Below, one piece after another: positions 54,678 through 63,858 of a DNA stretch of 64,000 nucleotides. Numbering within the stretch: the stretch's first letter is position 1; each line of letters begins with the position of its first letter. The DNA comes from RGIG9608 sp045612365 (GTDB taxonomy: Bacteria; Bacteroidota; Bacteroidia; Bacteroidales; Paludibacteraceae), in the NCBI GenBank assembly GCA_045612365.1, contig JAZKYY010000011.1, forward strand, positions 124,001 through 188,000, written 5' to 3'. The position numbers were made by a program, and so were the translations under genes. The notes beneath the pieces are model-generated. The model had not been told where the DNA came from and ran no database searches. It was given only the letters and a program-made list of their open reading frames with translations.

Positions 54678-55547
54678 TTACAATAACGTTTTATCAAACA
54701 CTAAAATAATATACCCTCCGCTTAACCCCCAAGTGTCTTCTTCGTATTTCAGATATGGCCTTGATTGCCCTGTCCCAAAATGAAAGCCTACAGCATTTGG
54801 CCCTTCGGAATTCTGATACAGAATAAATCCTGTATTTACGAAAACTGAACGAAAGTAATCATTTATATAAAATTTGTAAGAAGTCAAATTTTCCAGGAAT
54901 CTCCATGTTAGAAGAACATTGTTATTATTGTATTTAAACAACGCAACTATTTCTTCATATTTGGGAAGTCTCCAACCTTTTGGAAATTTTAATGAACTTA
55001 CTTCTTTGGGGCGAAACATATCTTCCCCTTCTTTCTTGTAAACTTCAGTTCTCCAAATTATGCCGTCTATTTGTTTCCCTTCTCCATTATTAAGAATAGT
55101 GTTGATTTTAGCATTGATTTGAGTTTCTCTTTGAGCTCTTGTTGGACCTGTTGATACCAATCTTAAAATACCATTAAGATGTGCTGTACACATATACACA
55201 TCATCTCCAAGACCAATAGTCGATGCATTCTCTTCCATTAACATGAGTTCATCAGGCGAAGGGATATGCCAATTGTCTCTACCGTATTTGTTTTGTTGGT
55301 TAATATTTTTAATTATCTCGTTTGGATGAGAAGTAAAGTATCCTAAATCCATTGGATATACCCACAAATAATTGTGAATACATAACGGTGCCGACAATTT
55401 TCTTGCAGTTCGTTTTGGTAGTGGTTTTCTAAGGAATGCTCCTCTAATGCGGTATTTATTTATATAAGTTAGGTTGTCTATTGTTGATTGTGAATACAAT
55501 GAACATACAATACACAGCAGGCCACAAAGTGCGATTATTTTTTTCAT
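54678..55547 (-). CDS. Secreted protein with DUF1566-like motifs
   Basis: A 289-residue protein with signal peptide KKIIALCGLLCIVCSLYSQ. It contains WHIPSPDELMLM and GWRLPKYEEIVAL, which resemble the GWRLPT-x-EL motif of DUF1566/FISUMP-like extracellular domains. The function of those domains is unknown. It lies two bases after a smaller secreted protein on the same strand, convergent with tyrA. Assignment is by motif resemblance only. Confidence 0.65.
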   Translation of the reverse strand: MKKIIALCGLLCIVCSLYSQSTIDNLTYINKYRIRGAFLRKPLPKRTARKLSAPLCIHNYLWVYPMDLGYFTSHPNEIIKNINQQNKYGRDNWHIPSPDELMLMEENASTIGLGDDVYMCTAHLNGILRLVSTGPTRAQRETQINAKINTILNNGEGKQIDGIIWRTEVYKKEGEDMFRPKEVSSLKFPKGWRLPKYEEIVALFKYNNNNVLLTWRFLENLTSYKFYINDYFRSVFVNTGFILYQNSEGPNAVGFHFGTGQSRPYLKYEEDTWGLSGGYIILVFDKTLL

Positions 55548-55549
55548 GG

Positions 55550-55948
55550 TTAATTGGTAGTTGTTGTTTGTGTAGCCAATTTACGGACAATAAGACCAGT
55601 TAAACTCATGCAGTAATCAGTCATACCTGTATAAACTTCTTTTTTCTCAGATACTCCTAAAATTGTATTCCCTGATTTGGCGCCACTACCATTACAATCC
55701 TCCATGTATTTTACTTTCCATAAGACAGTTACTGGGAAATCATTATAGTTAGTTAATATTAAGTAGTAGTCTTTTTCTATAAGAACATCTACACCACCAA
55801 TATCTTCTGTTGCACAAATACCATTGATACGATAAGGGCAATCGTCTTTTACAGACACTTCCTCATTGTTGATGTTTACTTTCACATCTTGAGTGAATCC
55901 AAGATTACAAACGCTAATAAAGCACACTGTTAAAAATAATTTTTTCAT
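55550..55948 (-). CDS. Small secreted protein, unknown
   Basis: A 132-residue protein with signal peptide KKLFLTVCFISVCNLGFTQ and a beta-rich mature part with three cysteines around DDCPYRINGICATED and MEDC. The ATG at 55948 is preferred to an upstream TTG at 55981 because it starts the signal peptide directly. It probably forms an operon with the following DUF1566-like gene. Confidence 0.65.
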   Translation of the reverse strand: MKKLFLTVCFISVCNLGFTQDVKVNINNEEVSVKDDCPYRINGICATEDIGGVDVLIEKDYYLILTNYNDFPVTVLWKVKYMEDCNGSGAKSGNTILGVSEKKEVYTGMTDYCMSLTGLIVRKLATQTTTTN

Positions 55949-56025
55949 GTTATTATATTTTTCTTGCATAAGAACTCCCAATTATGCTGTTTATCAATAA
56001 ATTAATTGTTACGAAAAGACACAAT

Positions 56026-56060
56026 AAAAAAACGTGGAGTCCGATTGTTGCCGTTCCACG
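56026..56060 (-). terminator. Intrinsic terminator of the candidate RNA
   Basis: Minus-strand CGTGGA and TCCACG arms (56055-56060 with 56033-56038) are followed by seven U residues, encoded by the A-run 56026-56032. Confidence 0.65.
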
Positions 56061-56302
56061 ATTAGAGGCTCTCGCATTGCCTGAAGTATGAGACCGACAA
56101 CGCTGAAGCCCACGCCGATATAAACTAACACCAACACGCAATGGTTGGCATAAAACTTTATACCCGTAGAGCATCTACCGTTGCTAAGTTCTGCATACGT
56201 TTTGGAAATTTGCGAGATTTCTAATCGTCAGAACAAAGCGTCAATAAACGCCTTTTTAATATGTCTTTTGAAGTTTCACAACAAAATGAGTTGCAAAACT
56301 TC
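56026..56302 (-). ncRNA. Probable non-coding RNA upstream of purH, minus strand
   Basis: On the minus strand a -7 element TATTTTTG (56307-56314) is followed at the expected start by a 13-pair hairpin (56290-56302 with 56270-56282, two G-U pairs). A second small hairpin with GCGT/ACGC stem lies near 56235-56255. The region ends with CGTGGA/TCCACG (56033-56060) and seven U residues. A promoter, 5' hairpin and terminator in this order suggest a transcript of about 275 bases. The G+C is higher than in nearby spacers. No known RNA family was recognised. The short frame across it runs through the terminator and is not credible. Confidence 0.5.
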
Positions 56303-56306
56303 ACCA

Positions 56307-56314
56307 CAAAAATA
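56307..56314 (-). promoter_or_regulatory. -7 element of the candidate RNA
   Basis: Minus-strand TATTTTTG, perfect TAnnTTTG match. The sequence from here to the purH promoter at 56540 shows no other gene or repeat. Confidence 0.45.
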
Positions 56315-56541
56315 GAAAAATATTCTCATATAAAACTTCTCATTTTATCTGGAAGTGGATACGAAAGTTTTTTTAGGTGTGTTAAACGGGAAGAATTTCT
56401 ATTTTGTGTAGAATTTTATCGGTATTAAAAAAGGAAAAACATTGTTTGATTTACATACTAAATTTTGATGTTTGCTTTCGTTATCGTGAGTGCTTTTTTG
56501 TGTTTGGAGTTTTTTATAAAAAGCATATTTTTTCTTGCTGA

Positions 56542-56578
56542 TTTGTAGCAAAAAAACGTGTTACTTTTTTTATCTTTG
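56542..56578 (+). promoter_or_regulatory. purH promoter
   Basis: TATCTTTG at 56571-56578 with TTTG at 56542-56545, the same 25-base spacing as at dapA. Positions 56540-56578 are nearly identical to 16512-16550. Confidence 0.65.
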
Positions 56579-56616
56579 CGCTTTATGTAACAAAAAAGAA
56601 AAAGAAGTTGTAAAAA

Positions 56617-58134
56617 ATGAGTAAGAAAATTAAAAGTGCTTTGATATCGGTGTTCCATAAAGATAATTTGGATCAGATAGTGACGTTGCTTCATAGTCAA
56701 GGCGTAGAGTTGATTTCGACAGGTGGTACAAAAGATTTTATCGAATCGTTGAACGTTCCTTGTCGTTCGGTAGAGAGTTTGACAGGTTATCCTTCTATTT
56801 TAGGGGGTAGAGTAAAAACGCTTCATCCAAAAGTTTTTGGAGGAATACTCAATCGTCGTAGTAACGAAGGTGATCAGGCTCAGATTGCTGAATACGATAT
56901 CCCAGAAATTGATTTGGTGATAGTGGATCTTTATCCTTTTGAAGATACAGTGGCTTCTGGCGCTTCGGATGAGGCAATAATCGAAAAAATTGATATCGGC
57001 GGAATTTCTTTGATTCGTGCTGCTGCTAAAAATTATAAAGATGTGGTAATTGTTGCTTCTCAAGCTCAATATCAACCTTTATTGAATATTTTACAAGAAA
57101 AAGGTGCAGAAACAACTATTGAAGAACGTCGTTGGTTTGCAAAAGAAGCGTTCGCTGTTTCTTCGCATTATGATTCGGCTATCTTCAATTACTTTGATAA
57201 CAATGAAGGTACATCGTTCCGTTGTACTGAAGATAGTTGCAAAACTCTACGTTATGGAGAAAATCCTCATCAAAAAGGTTTCTTCTATGGTAACTTCGAT
57301 GATATGTTTGAGCAAATTCAAGGAAAAGAAATTTCTCATAACAATCTTTTGGATATCGATGCTGCAGTTAGTTTGATTAATGATTTCGATGACGTTACTT
57401 TTGCTATTCTGAAACATAATAATGCTTGTGGTTTGGCTTCTCGTCCAGTGCTTTTGGATGCTTGGAAAGCAGCTTTGGCAGGTGATCCAGTTTCTGCTTT
57501 TGGTGGTGTTTTGGTAACCAATGCAGTGGTGGATAAAGAAACTGCAAGTGAAATCAACAAATTGTTCTTCGAAGTGATAATTGCTCCTGATTATGATTTG
57601 GAAGCACTCGAAATCTTGTCGCAAAAGAAAAATCGTATTATTTTGATATTGAAAGAACCAAAAATGCCAAGCAAGGTATTTCGTTCGGTGTTGAATGGCG
57701 TTTTGGTGCAAGATCGTGACGAAAAGGTTGAAGAAACATTTGAATTGCAGGTAGTAACAGAAGTTTCTCCTTCGCAAGAAGAGATTGAAGATATGCTTTT
57801 TGCAAACAAAATTGTGAAACATTCTAAGTCAAACGCAATTGTTTTGGCAAAAGGAAAACAGCTTTTTGCAAGTGGAGTAGGGCAGACGTCTCGTGTAGAT
57901 GCGTTGAAGCACGCGATAGCAAAAGCTCAATCGTTTGATTTTGATTTGAATGGAGCAGTGATGGCATCGGATGCATTTTTCCCATTCCCAGATTGCGTGA
58001 AGATTGCAAAAGAAGCAGGAATTACTGCGATAATTCAACCTGGAGGTTCAGTTAAAGATCAAGAGTCAATAGATTCGTGCAATGCCGATGGTCAATCGAT
58101 GGTGATGACAGGATTTAGACATTTTAAACATTAA
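56617..58134 (+). CDS. purH: PurH, AICAR transformylase/IMP cyclohydrolase
   Basis: A 505-residue bifunctional enzyme for the last two steps of IMP synthesis. The N-terminal MGS-like cyclohydrolase part holds SYHGGTK-like HSQGVELISTGGTK and GRVKTLHPKVFGGIL; the transformylase part holds the active-site KHNNACG and the closing GMTGFRHFKH-type end (MTGFRHFKH). Length is normal. It heads the transcript leading into mreB. Confidence 0.96.
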   Translation: MSKKIKSALISVFHKDNLDQIVTLLHSQGVELISTGGTKDFIESLNVPCRSVESLTGYPSILGGRVKTLHPKVFGGILNRRSNEGDQAQIAEYDIPEIDLVIVDLYPFEDTVASGASDEAIIEKIDIGGISLIRAAAKNYKDVVIVASQAQYQPLLNILQEKGAETTIEERRWFAKEAFAVSSHYDSAIFNYFDNNEGTSFRCTEDSCKTLRYGENPHQKGFFYGNFDDMFEQIQGKEISHNNLLDIDAAVSLINDFDDVTFAILKHNNACGLASRPVLLDAWKAALAGDPVSAFGGVLVTNAVVDKETASEINKLFFEVIIAPDYDLEALEILSQKKNRIILILKEPKMPSKVFRSVLNGVLVQDRDEKVEETFELQVVTEVSPSQEEIEDMLFANKIVKHSKSNAIVLAKGKQLFASGVGQTSRVDALKHAIAKAQSFDFDLNGAVMASDAFFPFPDCVKIAKEAGITAIIQPGGSVKDQESIDSCNADGQSMVMTGFRHFKH

Positions 58135-58158
58135 TAATTTTTTTGGAGAAATATAAAC

Positions 58159-59178
58159 ATGGGATTTTTTTCTTTGACACAAGAAATAGCTATTGACCTC
58201 GGAACGGCCAATACCATTATTATTAGCGATGATAAAGTCGTAGTAGACGAACCTTCATACGTCGCGCTCGATCGTCGTACCGATAAACTGATTGCAATTG
58301 GTAAAAAAGCGCAGATGATGTGGGGTAAAGAACCTGAAAGAATTCGTACGATGCGTCCTTTGCGTGATGGCGTTATCGCTGACTTCTATGCTGCAGAACA
58401 AATGATTCGTGGAATGATTGAAAAAATTCCATCGAAAAGTCATCTCTTCAAGCCATCGTTGAAAATGGTGGTTTGTATTCCTTCTGGAAGTACCGAAGTA
58501 GAAATTCGCGCTGTGCGTGATTCTAGCGAACATGCTGGCGGTAGAGATGTGTACATGATTTTTGAACCTATGGCTGCTGCTTTGGGAATTGGATTGGATG
58601 TGGAAGCTCCTGAAGGTATCATGATTGTGGATATAGGAGGAGGAACAACAGAAATTGCAGTAATTTCGTTAGGTGGAATTGTGGCTAATAAATCAATCAA
58701 GATTGCTGGAGATGATTTTACTGATGATATTGTGCAATACATGAGTCGTCAGCATAATATGCGTATTGGAGAGGCAACAGCGGAAAAAATTAAAATTGAG
58801 GTAGGCTCTGCTCTTACAGATTTGGAAGATGCTCCAGAAGATTACATTGTTTACGGAGCAAATAAAATGACAGCATTGCCAATGGAAGTTCCTGTATCTT
58901 ATCAAGAAGTTGCGCACGCATTAGAAAAATCAATTGCGAAAATCGAAGTTGCGGTTCTTTCTGCATTGGAACAAACTCCTCCAGAGTTGTATGCAGATTT
59001 GGCAAGAAAAGGAATTTATATGACTGGTGGTGGCGCATTGCTTAGAGGTTTGGCAAAACGTTTGACCGATAAAATTCAGATTCCTTTTATTGTTGCTGAA
59101 GATCCTTTGCATGCAGTTGCTCGTGGAACAGGAATTGCTCTGAAAAATGTAGAGAATTTTCAATTCTTGTTGAGATAA
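58159..59178 (+). CDS. mreB: MreB, actin-like rod-shape protein
   Basis: A 339-residue actin homologue that forms membrane-bound filaments guiding lateral wall synthesis. Phosphate loops are DLGTANTIII and DIGGGTTEIAVISLGG, and the adenosine motif is TGGGALLRGL. It begins 24 bases after purH. A strong hairpin with T-run follows the stop, which may lower expression of the downstream mre genes. Confidence 0.97.
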   Translation: MGFFSLTQEIAIDLGTANTIIISDDKVVVDEPSYVALDRRTDKLIAIGKKAQMMWGKEPERIRTMRPLRDGVIADFYAAEQMIRGMIEKIPSKSHLFKPSLKMVVCIPSGSTEVEIRAVRDSSEHAGGRDVYMIFEPMAAALGIGLDVEAPEGIMIVDIGGGTTEIAVISLGGIVANKSIKIAGDDFTDDIVQYMSRQHNMRIGEATAEKIKIEVGSALTDLEDAPEDYIVYGANKMTALPMEVPVSYQEVAHALEKSIAKIEVAVLSALEQTPPELYADLARKGIYMTGGGALLRGLAKRLTDKIQIPFIVAEDPLHAVARGTGIALKNVENFQFLLR

Positions 59179-59192
59179 GATAAAATGATTAG

Positions 59193-59229
59193 AAGTAGGT
59201 GAATGAAAATTCACTTACTTCATTTTTTT
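59193..59229 (+). terminator. Intrinsic terminator between mreB and mreC
   Basis: Twelve bases at 59193-59204 pair with 59209-59220 around a GAAA tetraloop with one G-U pair, followed by CATTTTTTTT. No promoter is visible before mreC, so readthrough must occur. Confidence 0.75.
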
Positions 59230-59242
59230 TGAGATACATATT

Positions 59243-60064
59243 GTGGAAAACATTATTCGATTTTTAATAAAAAGTAGTACGTTCTTTGAGTTTCTATTGC
59301 TCGAGGTTCTTGCTCTTTTTTTTGTGTTCTCGAGTGATGGTTTTCAGCAGAATGTCTTGATATCTTCTTGTAATAATGTGGTTGCTTCGGTTTATGAAGC
59401 AAAGACTTATGTGGAAGATTATTTTTCTTTGCGAGAGCAGAACAATGCTTTAGCAGAAGAGAATGCTTTGCTTTACACAAAAATGCAGTGTAAAGAGACT
59501 TTTCAAGAAAAGACGAATGATACTCTGCAGGTTTTTCCTTACAATTGTATATCTGCAAAAGTTATATATAACACCGTTCATAAAATCCAAAACTATATTG
59601 TAATAAATAAAGGCTCTATTGATGGAATTGCTCCGGAAATGGGAGTAATAAGTGATAAAGGTGTGGTTGGTGTAGTAAAAAGTGTTTCGGAAAATTATGC
59701 AGTTGTATTGCCTATTTTGAATAATCAACTTAGGGTGAGTTGTAGTTTGAAGAAAAGTAATAGTTTTGGTTCTTTGGTATGGAAAGCGAATTCTCCTTTG
59801 ATAGCTTCTTTAGAAGAAATTCCTCACCATGTAGAAGTGTCAAAGGGAGATAGCGTGGTGACAAGTGGTTTTTCTGAAATATTTCCAAGTGATATTCTTG
59901 TGGGTGTGGTAGAAAAATCTGAACTCAAAGAAAGTTCTGCCAATGTAGATATTACTGTTCGTTTGGCTTGTGACTTTCAGTCGGTTAAATGGGTAAAAGT
60001 TATCGCCTATGAACATCGTGAGGAGTTAAAACAATTGATTTTGACAATAGAAGAAGATGAATAA
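59243..60064 (+). CDS. mreC: MreC, rod-shape scaffold
   Basis: A 273-residue bitopic protein linking MreB to the periplasmic elongation machinery. One N-terminal helix (about 17-31), a coiled-coil segment (REQNNALAEENALLYTKMQ) and beta-domains with NKGSIDGIAPEMGVIS and GDSVVTSGFSEIFPSDI match MreC. The start is GTG. Its end overlaps mreD by eight bases. Confidence 0.94.
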   Translation: MENIIRFLIKSSTFFEFLLLEVLALFFVFSSDGFQQNVLISSCNNVVASVYEAKTYVEDYFSLREQNNALAEENALLYTKMQCKETFQEKTNDTLQVFPYNCISAKVIYNTVHKIQNYIVINKGSIDGIAPEMGVISDKGVVGVVKSVSENYAVVLPILNNQLRVSCSLKKSNSFGSLVWKANSPLIASLEEIPHHVEVSKGDSVVTSGFSEIFPSDILVGVVEKSELKESSANVDITVRLACDFQSVKWVKVIAYEHREELKQLILTIEEDE

Positions 60065-60554
60065 ATTTATAAAGTATACCCTTTTATTTGTTTTGCTTGT
60101 ATTATTACAAGTTCTATTGCTAGAGAATGTTAAAGTTTTTGGCATAAATCCAATTTGCTACGTCTATTTTATTTTGGCATTTCCAACTTCTGTTTCTAAT
60201 AAATTGTTTATGCCAATCTGCTTTTTGTTGGGTTTATGTGTTGATATTTTTCTAAATACTTATGGGATTCATGCTGCAGCATGTACTGCCGTAGCATTCT
60301 TTCGACCCTTTATTTCAAAAAGAACCATTGAGTTTGACGGAGTCGATTCTCTTGACGAACTTACCTTTAAGGCTTTGAGAAGAAACAATTATGTGGTTTA
60401 TGCTTTGAGCCTGATTTTTACGCATCATTTTATCCTTTTTGCATTGCAGATATTTTCATTGAATTTGATTTTAATGGTATTGTGGAAAACAATTTTTAGC
60501 ACAATTTTTACGTTCGCATTGCTGATTGTTGTGCAAATGGTGAAATCAAAATAG
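60057..60554 (+). CDS. mreD: MreD, rod-shape membrane protein
   Basis: A 165-residue polytopic inner-membrane protein with about five helices, consistent with MreD of the elongasome. Sequence motifs in this family are weak; assignment relies on size, topology and its place between mreC and mrdA. The mrdA ATG follows the stop directly. Confidence 0.87.
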   Translation: MNKFIKYTLLFVLLVLLQVLLLENVKVFGINPICYVYFILAFPTSVSNKLFMPICFLLGLCVDIFLNTYGIHAAACTAVAFFRPFISKRTIEFDGVDSLDELTFKALRRNNYVVYALSLIFTHHFILFALQIFSLNLILMVLWKTIFSTIFTFALLIVVQMVKSK

Positions 60555-62420
60555 ATGAAAACCGACAAATATAAAAATAGGCAATTTGTTATAAAAGGTA
60601 CTATTATTTTAACGGTACTTGTTTTTGTTATGCAGTTGTTTTCTTTGCAAATTCTTGAGGAAGATTATAAAACCTTTGCAGACAACAATGCTTTTTTGAA
60701 AAAGACTATTTATCCTTCACGAGGGTTGATTACCGATAGAACAGGAAAAATAATTGTTTCGAACAAACCTAGCTATGATGTAATGCTAGTGATGAAGGAG
60801 ATGAAGCATTTTGATACGCTTGAGTTTTGCAAAATGCTGAAAATTGATCGCGAAGTATTTGACCAAAGAATTGCCGAAATAAAAAATCGTCGAATAAACA
60901 GAGGTTATTCACCTTATTTTCCACAACTTTTTATGCCAATGCTTTCTGTTGAGGAATATGGATTGTTGCAAGAAAAGTTGTATAAATTTTCTGGTGTTTA
61001 TATTCAGTCGCGTACATTAAGAGAGTATGCTTATCCTAATGCCGCACAAGTTTTAGGTAATGTGGGCGAGGTAAATAAGCGAATGATTGAAAATGATGAA
61101 ACTAACTATTACATGCCTGGCGATTATGCAGGGTTGAATGGATTAGAAGAGCAATATGAGACATTGCTTAGAGGAGAAAAAGGGTATGAAATTTTTCTCC
61201 GCAATTCGTTAGGAAAAGTAATAGAAAAGTATGAAAATGGACTTCATGATAAGCCAGCGGTTAAAGGTAGTGATATTCAAATATCGCTTGATATAGAATT
61301 GCAAGAATATGGAGAATATCTACTTCAGAACAAAATAGGAAGTGTTGTGGCCATTGAGCCATCAACAGGGGAAATATTGGCTGCGGTTTCGGCACCATCG
61401 TTTTCTCCATCGTTGCTTGTAGGAGCAGAAAGAGCCGAGAATTTCAAGAAACTGAATCAGGATAAACAAACGCTTCCATTGCTCAATAGGGCTTTTATGG
61501 GTCGCTATGCTCCTGGTTCGACCTTCAAGACACTAAATGCAATGATTTTTCAACAAGAAGGAATTATCACTCCTTCTACTCGTTACCCTTGTCGAATGGG
61601 TTATTCGGTTGGGCGCTTTCATTTGGGTTGTCATAGTCACTCATCTCCTCTTAATTTAGCTCAATCGGTTCAACATTCATGTAATGCGTATTATTGTTTT
61701 GCATTTCGTTCATTGCTCGATGATAAAAAGTATGATAACATTGATACAGCTTTTGAAGTTTGGAAAAATCATGTTGTTTCTTGTGGATTTGGATATAAGC
61801 TAGGTGTTGATATACCAAGTGAGAATCAGGGATTTATACCAAATAGTAAGACTTATAGACGTATTTACGGGGATTATTGGAAGTCGCTAAATATTGTTTC
61901 TCTTTCTATTGGTCAGGGAGAAATCCTTGCCACTCCTGCTCAAATTGCAAATTTAAGTGCTGTTATTGCAAATAGAGGATATTGGATTGTGCCTCATTTT
62001 TTGAAATCATCAACTAATGATTCACTTTCTATTGAATTTGAAAAAAGAGAAACTAGCTTAGAAAAATGGTGCTTTGATCCTATTATAGAGGGGATGGAAA
62101 TGGCAGTAAACGGAGCAGAGGGTAGTACAGCACGAATTGCTAAAATTGAAGATATTGTAGTTTGTGGAAAAACAGGAACTGCCCAAAATCCTCATGGAGA
62201 GGATCATTCTCTTTTTATGGCATTTGCTCCAAAAGATAATCCAAAAATTGCTATTGCTGTAATTGTAGAAAATGCTGGTTTTGGCGCTACATGGGCGGCG
62301 CCAATTGGAAGTTTGATGATTGAAAAGTATCTGAAAAGAGAAATTTCTCCTAAGCGTGCTTGGATAGAGTCGCACATTACTAACGCAGATTTTGTTTCAA
62401 AATATGTCAAGGAAAATTAA
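60555..62420 (+). CDS. mrdA: MrdA, penicillin-binding protein 2
   Basis: A 621-residue class B transpeptidase of lateral wall synthesis. Membrane helix near residues 14-32; active-site motifs STFK (322-325), SCN (375-377) and KTGT (539-542). The N-terminal pedestal contains PSRGLITDRTGKIIVSNKPSYD. It works with the SEDS polymerase RodA, whose gene overlaps its end by 17 bases. Confidence 0.96.
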   Translation: MKTDKYKNRQFVIKGTIILTVLVFVMQLFSLQILEEDYKTFADNNAFLKKTIYPSRGLITDRTGKIIVSNKPSYDVMLVMKEMKHFDTLEFCKMLKIDREVFDQRIAEIKNRRINRGYSPYFPQLFMPMLSVEEYGLLQEKLYKFSGVYIQSRTLREYAYPNAAQVLGNVGEVNKRMIENDETNYYMPGDYAGLNGLEEQYETLLRGEKGYEIFLRNSLGKVIEKYENGLHDKPAVKGSDIQISLDIELQEYGEYLLQNKIGSVVAIEPSTGEILAAVSAPSFSPSLLVGAERAENFKKLNQDKQTLPLLNRAFMGRYAPGSTFKTLNAMIFQQEGIITPSTRYPCRMGYSVGRFHLGCHSHSSPLNLAQSVQHSCNAYYCFAFRSLLDDKKYDNIDTAFEVWKNHVVSCGFGYKLGVDIPSENQGFIPNSKTYRRIYGDYWKSLNIVSLSIGQGEILATPAQIANLSAVIANRGYWIVPHFLKSSTNDSLSIEFEKRETSLEKWCFDPIIEGMEMAVNGAEGSTARIAKIEDIVVCGKTGTAQNPHGEDHSLFMAFAPKDNPKIAIAVIVENAGFGATWAAPIGSLMIEKYLKREISPKRAWIESHITNADFVSKYVKEN

Positions 62421-63858
62421 TGTTTATAGAAATCTGGATTGGGTGACATTATTCCTTTATTTTCTTCTTTTGGGAATAGGGATACTTAACATTTATAGCG
62501 CAGACTATTCTCTTAGTGAAAATGATAGTTCTTTATTCTCACGTTTTCATTCTCAATTGGTTTGGCTTTCGCTAGCACTTGTTGTGGGAGTTGTTGTTCT
62601 ATCGATAAATGAGAAATATTTCAACTTTTTTGCCTATTTTTTGTATGGAGCATCCATACTTTTACTTATAGCAACTATAGCGCTGGCAAATGATACAAAA
62701 GGAAGTTATTCATGGATAGAGTTTGCTGGTTTTCGGATTCAACCAGCCGAATTCTCAAAATTTATAACGGCTTTGGCTCTTGCAAAACTTATGAGTTCTT
62801 TTGAATTCGATATATCTAAGACAAAAGATTTGATAAAGGCCGCAGCATTATTTTTGCTTCCTGCTGTAATCATTATCCTACAAAAGGAAACAGGAAGTGC
62901 TTTGGTCTTTTTCGTTTTTTTCTTTGTGCTCTACAGAGAGGGGATGTCAGGTCTTATTCTTTTGTTGGGAGTAAGTTTTATTCTTTTTTTTATTGTTGTT
63001 TTGCGTTTTAGCTATCCTATTGGCGATGGGGTAGGCTCTTGGGGAATGTTGCTTTCTTTGCTTGCATTGCTGATTTTAGATGTTGTAGTTTTGTTTTCTC
63101 AAGAGAAAAAGAATAAAACGTTAAATGTTTTCCTGATTCTTTCTTTTTGTGCTTTTGTTTGTGCTTTTGCAATTAATTTCTGGACACCATGGAGTGTGAA
63201 CTACGAGTATATTGCATTTGGTTGTGTGTTACTTTTCTCATTGTTTGCTCTTATCCGATTTGTTTTTACACGGAATAAAAATTTACTTCTTGTTACTGCA
63301 TTTCTACTTTTGATGTCAGGTTTTTGTTTCTCTGTAAATTATATTTTTACTGATGTTTTGGAACCTCATCAGCAAATGCGTATTAAGGTTTTTCTTGGCA
63401 TGGAAGATGACCCTACGGGAACAGGTTATAACGTTAATCAGTCAAAGATCGCTATCGGTTCGGGAGATTTCTTGGGAAAAGGATTCCTTAAGGGAACTCA
63501 AACAAAGTTAGATTACGTTCCAGAGCAAGTAACAGATTTTATATTTTGTAACATAGGCGAAGAGTTTGGTTTCGTTGGTTCCGTGATTACTTTGCTTATA
63601 TACATGTTTTTCCTTTTTAGAATCATCCATCTTGCCGAGCGACAATTTTTGCCATTTAATAGGATTTATGCATATTGTGTCGTTTGCGTAATTTATTTTC
63701 ACTTTCTGATTAATATTGGAATGGTGATAGGCCTAATGCCTGTAATTGGAATTCCACTTCCTTTTGTTAGTTATGGAGGTTCTTCTTTGTGGGCATTTTC
63801 AATTATGCTTTTCATTTTGCTTAAATTAGATGCAGTACGAAAAGAACAATTACACTAA
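62404..63858 (+). CDS. rodA: RodA, elongation SEDS glycosyltransferase
   Basis: A 484-residue polytopic SEDS peptidoglycan polymerase. The segments SYSWIEFAGFRIQPAEFSKF and PVIGIPLPFVSYGGSSL are characteristic. It is longer than E. coli RodA because of extra hydrophobic helices in the middle (about residues 165-290), as in other Bacteroidetes. The ATG at 62404 is preferred to a TTG four codons upstream. The next gene's ATG overlaps the stop (TAATG). Confidence 0.95.
   Translation: MSRKINVYRNLDWVTLFLYFLLLGIGILNIYSADYSLSENDSSLFSRFHSQLVWLSLALVVGVVVLSINEKYFNFFAYFLYGASILLLIATIALANDTKGSYSWIEFAGFRIQPAEFSKFITALALAKLMSSFEFDISKTKDLIKAAALFLLPAVIIILQKETGSALVFFVFFFVLYREGMSGLILLLGVSFILFFIVVLRFSYPIGDGVGSWGMLLSLLALLILDVVVLFSQEKKNKTLNVFLILSFCAFVCAFAINFWTPWSVNYEYIAFGCVLLFSLFALIRFVFTRNKNLLLVTAFLLLMSGFCFSVNYIFTDVLEPHQQMRIKVFLGMEDDPTGTGYNVNQSKIAIGSGDFLGKGFLKGTQTKLDYVPEQVTDFIFCNIGEEFGFVGSVITLLIYMFFLFRIIHLAERQFLPFNRIYAYCVVCVIYFHFLINIGMVIGLMPVIGIPLPFVSYGGSSLWAFSIMLFILLKLDAVRKEQLH

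Noticed and set aside
55953..56174. 73-codon minus-strand frame upstream of the small secreted protein
   Set aside because: It reads straight through the terminator hairpin and T-run of the candidate RNA.
57247..57822. 191-codon minus-strand frame within purH
   Set aside because: Antisense shadow of a well-conserved gene, with no promoter or family match.
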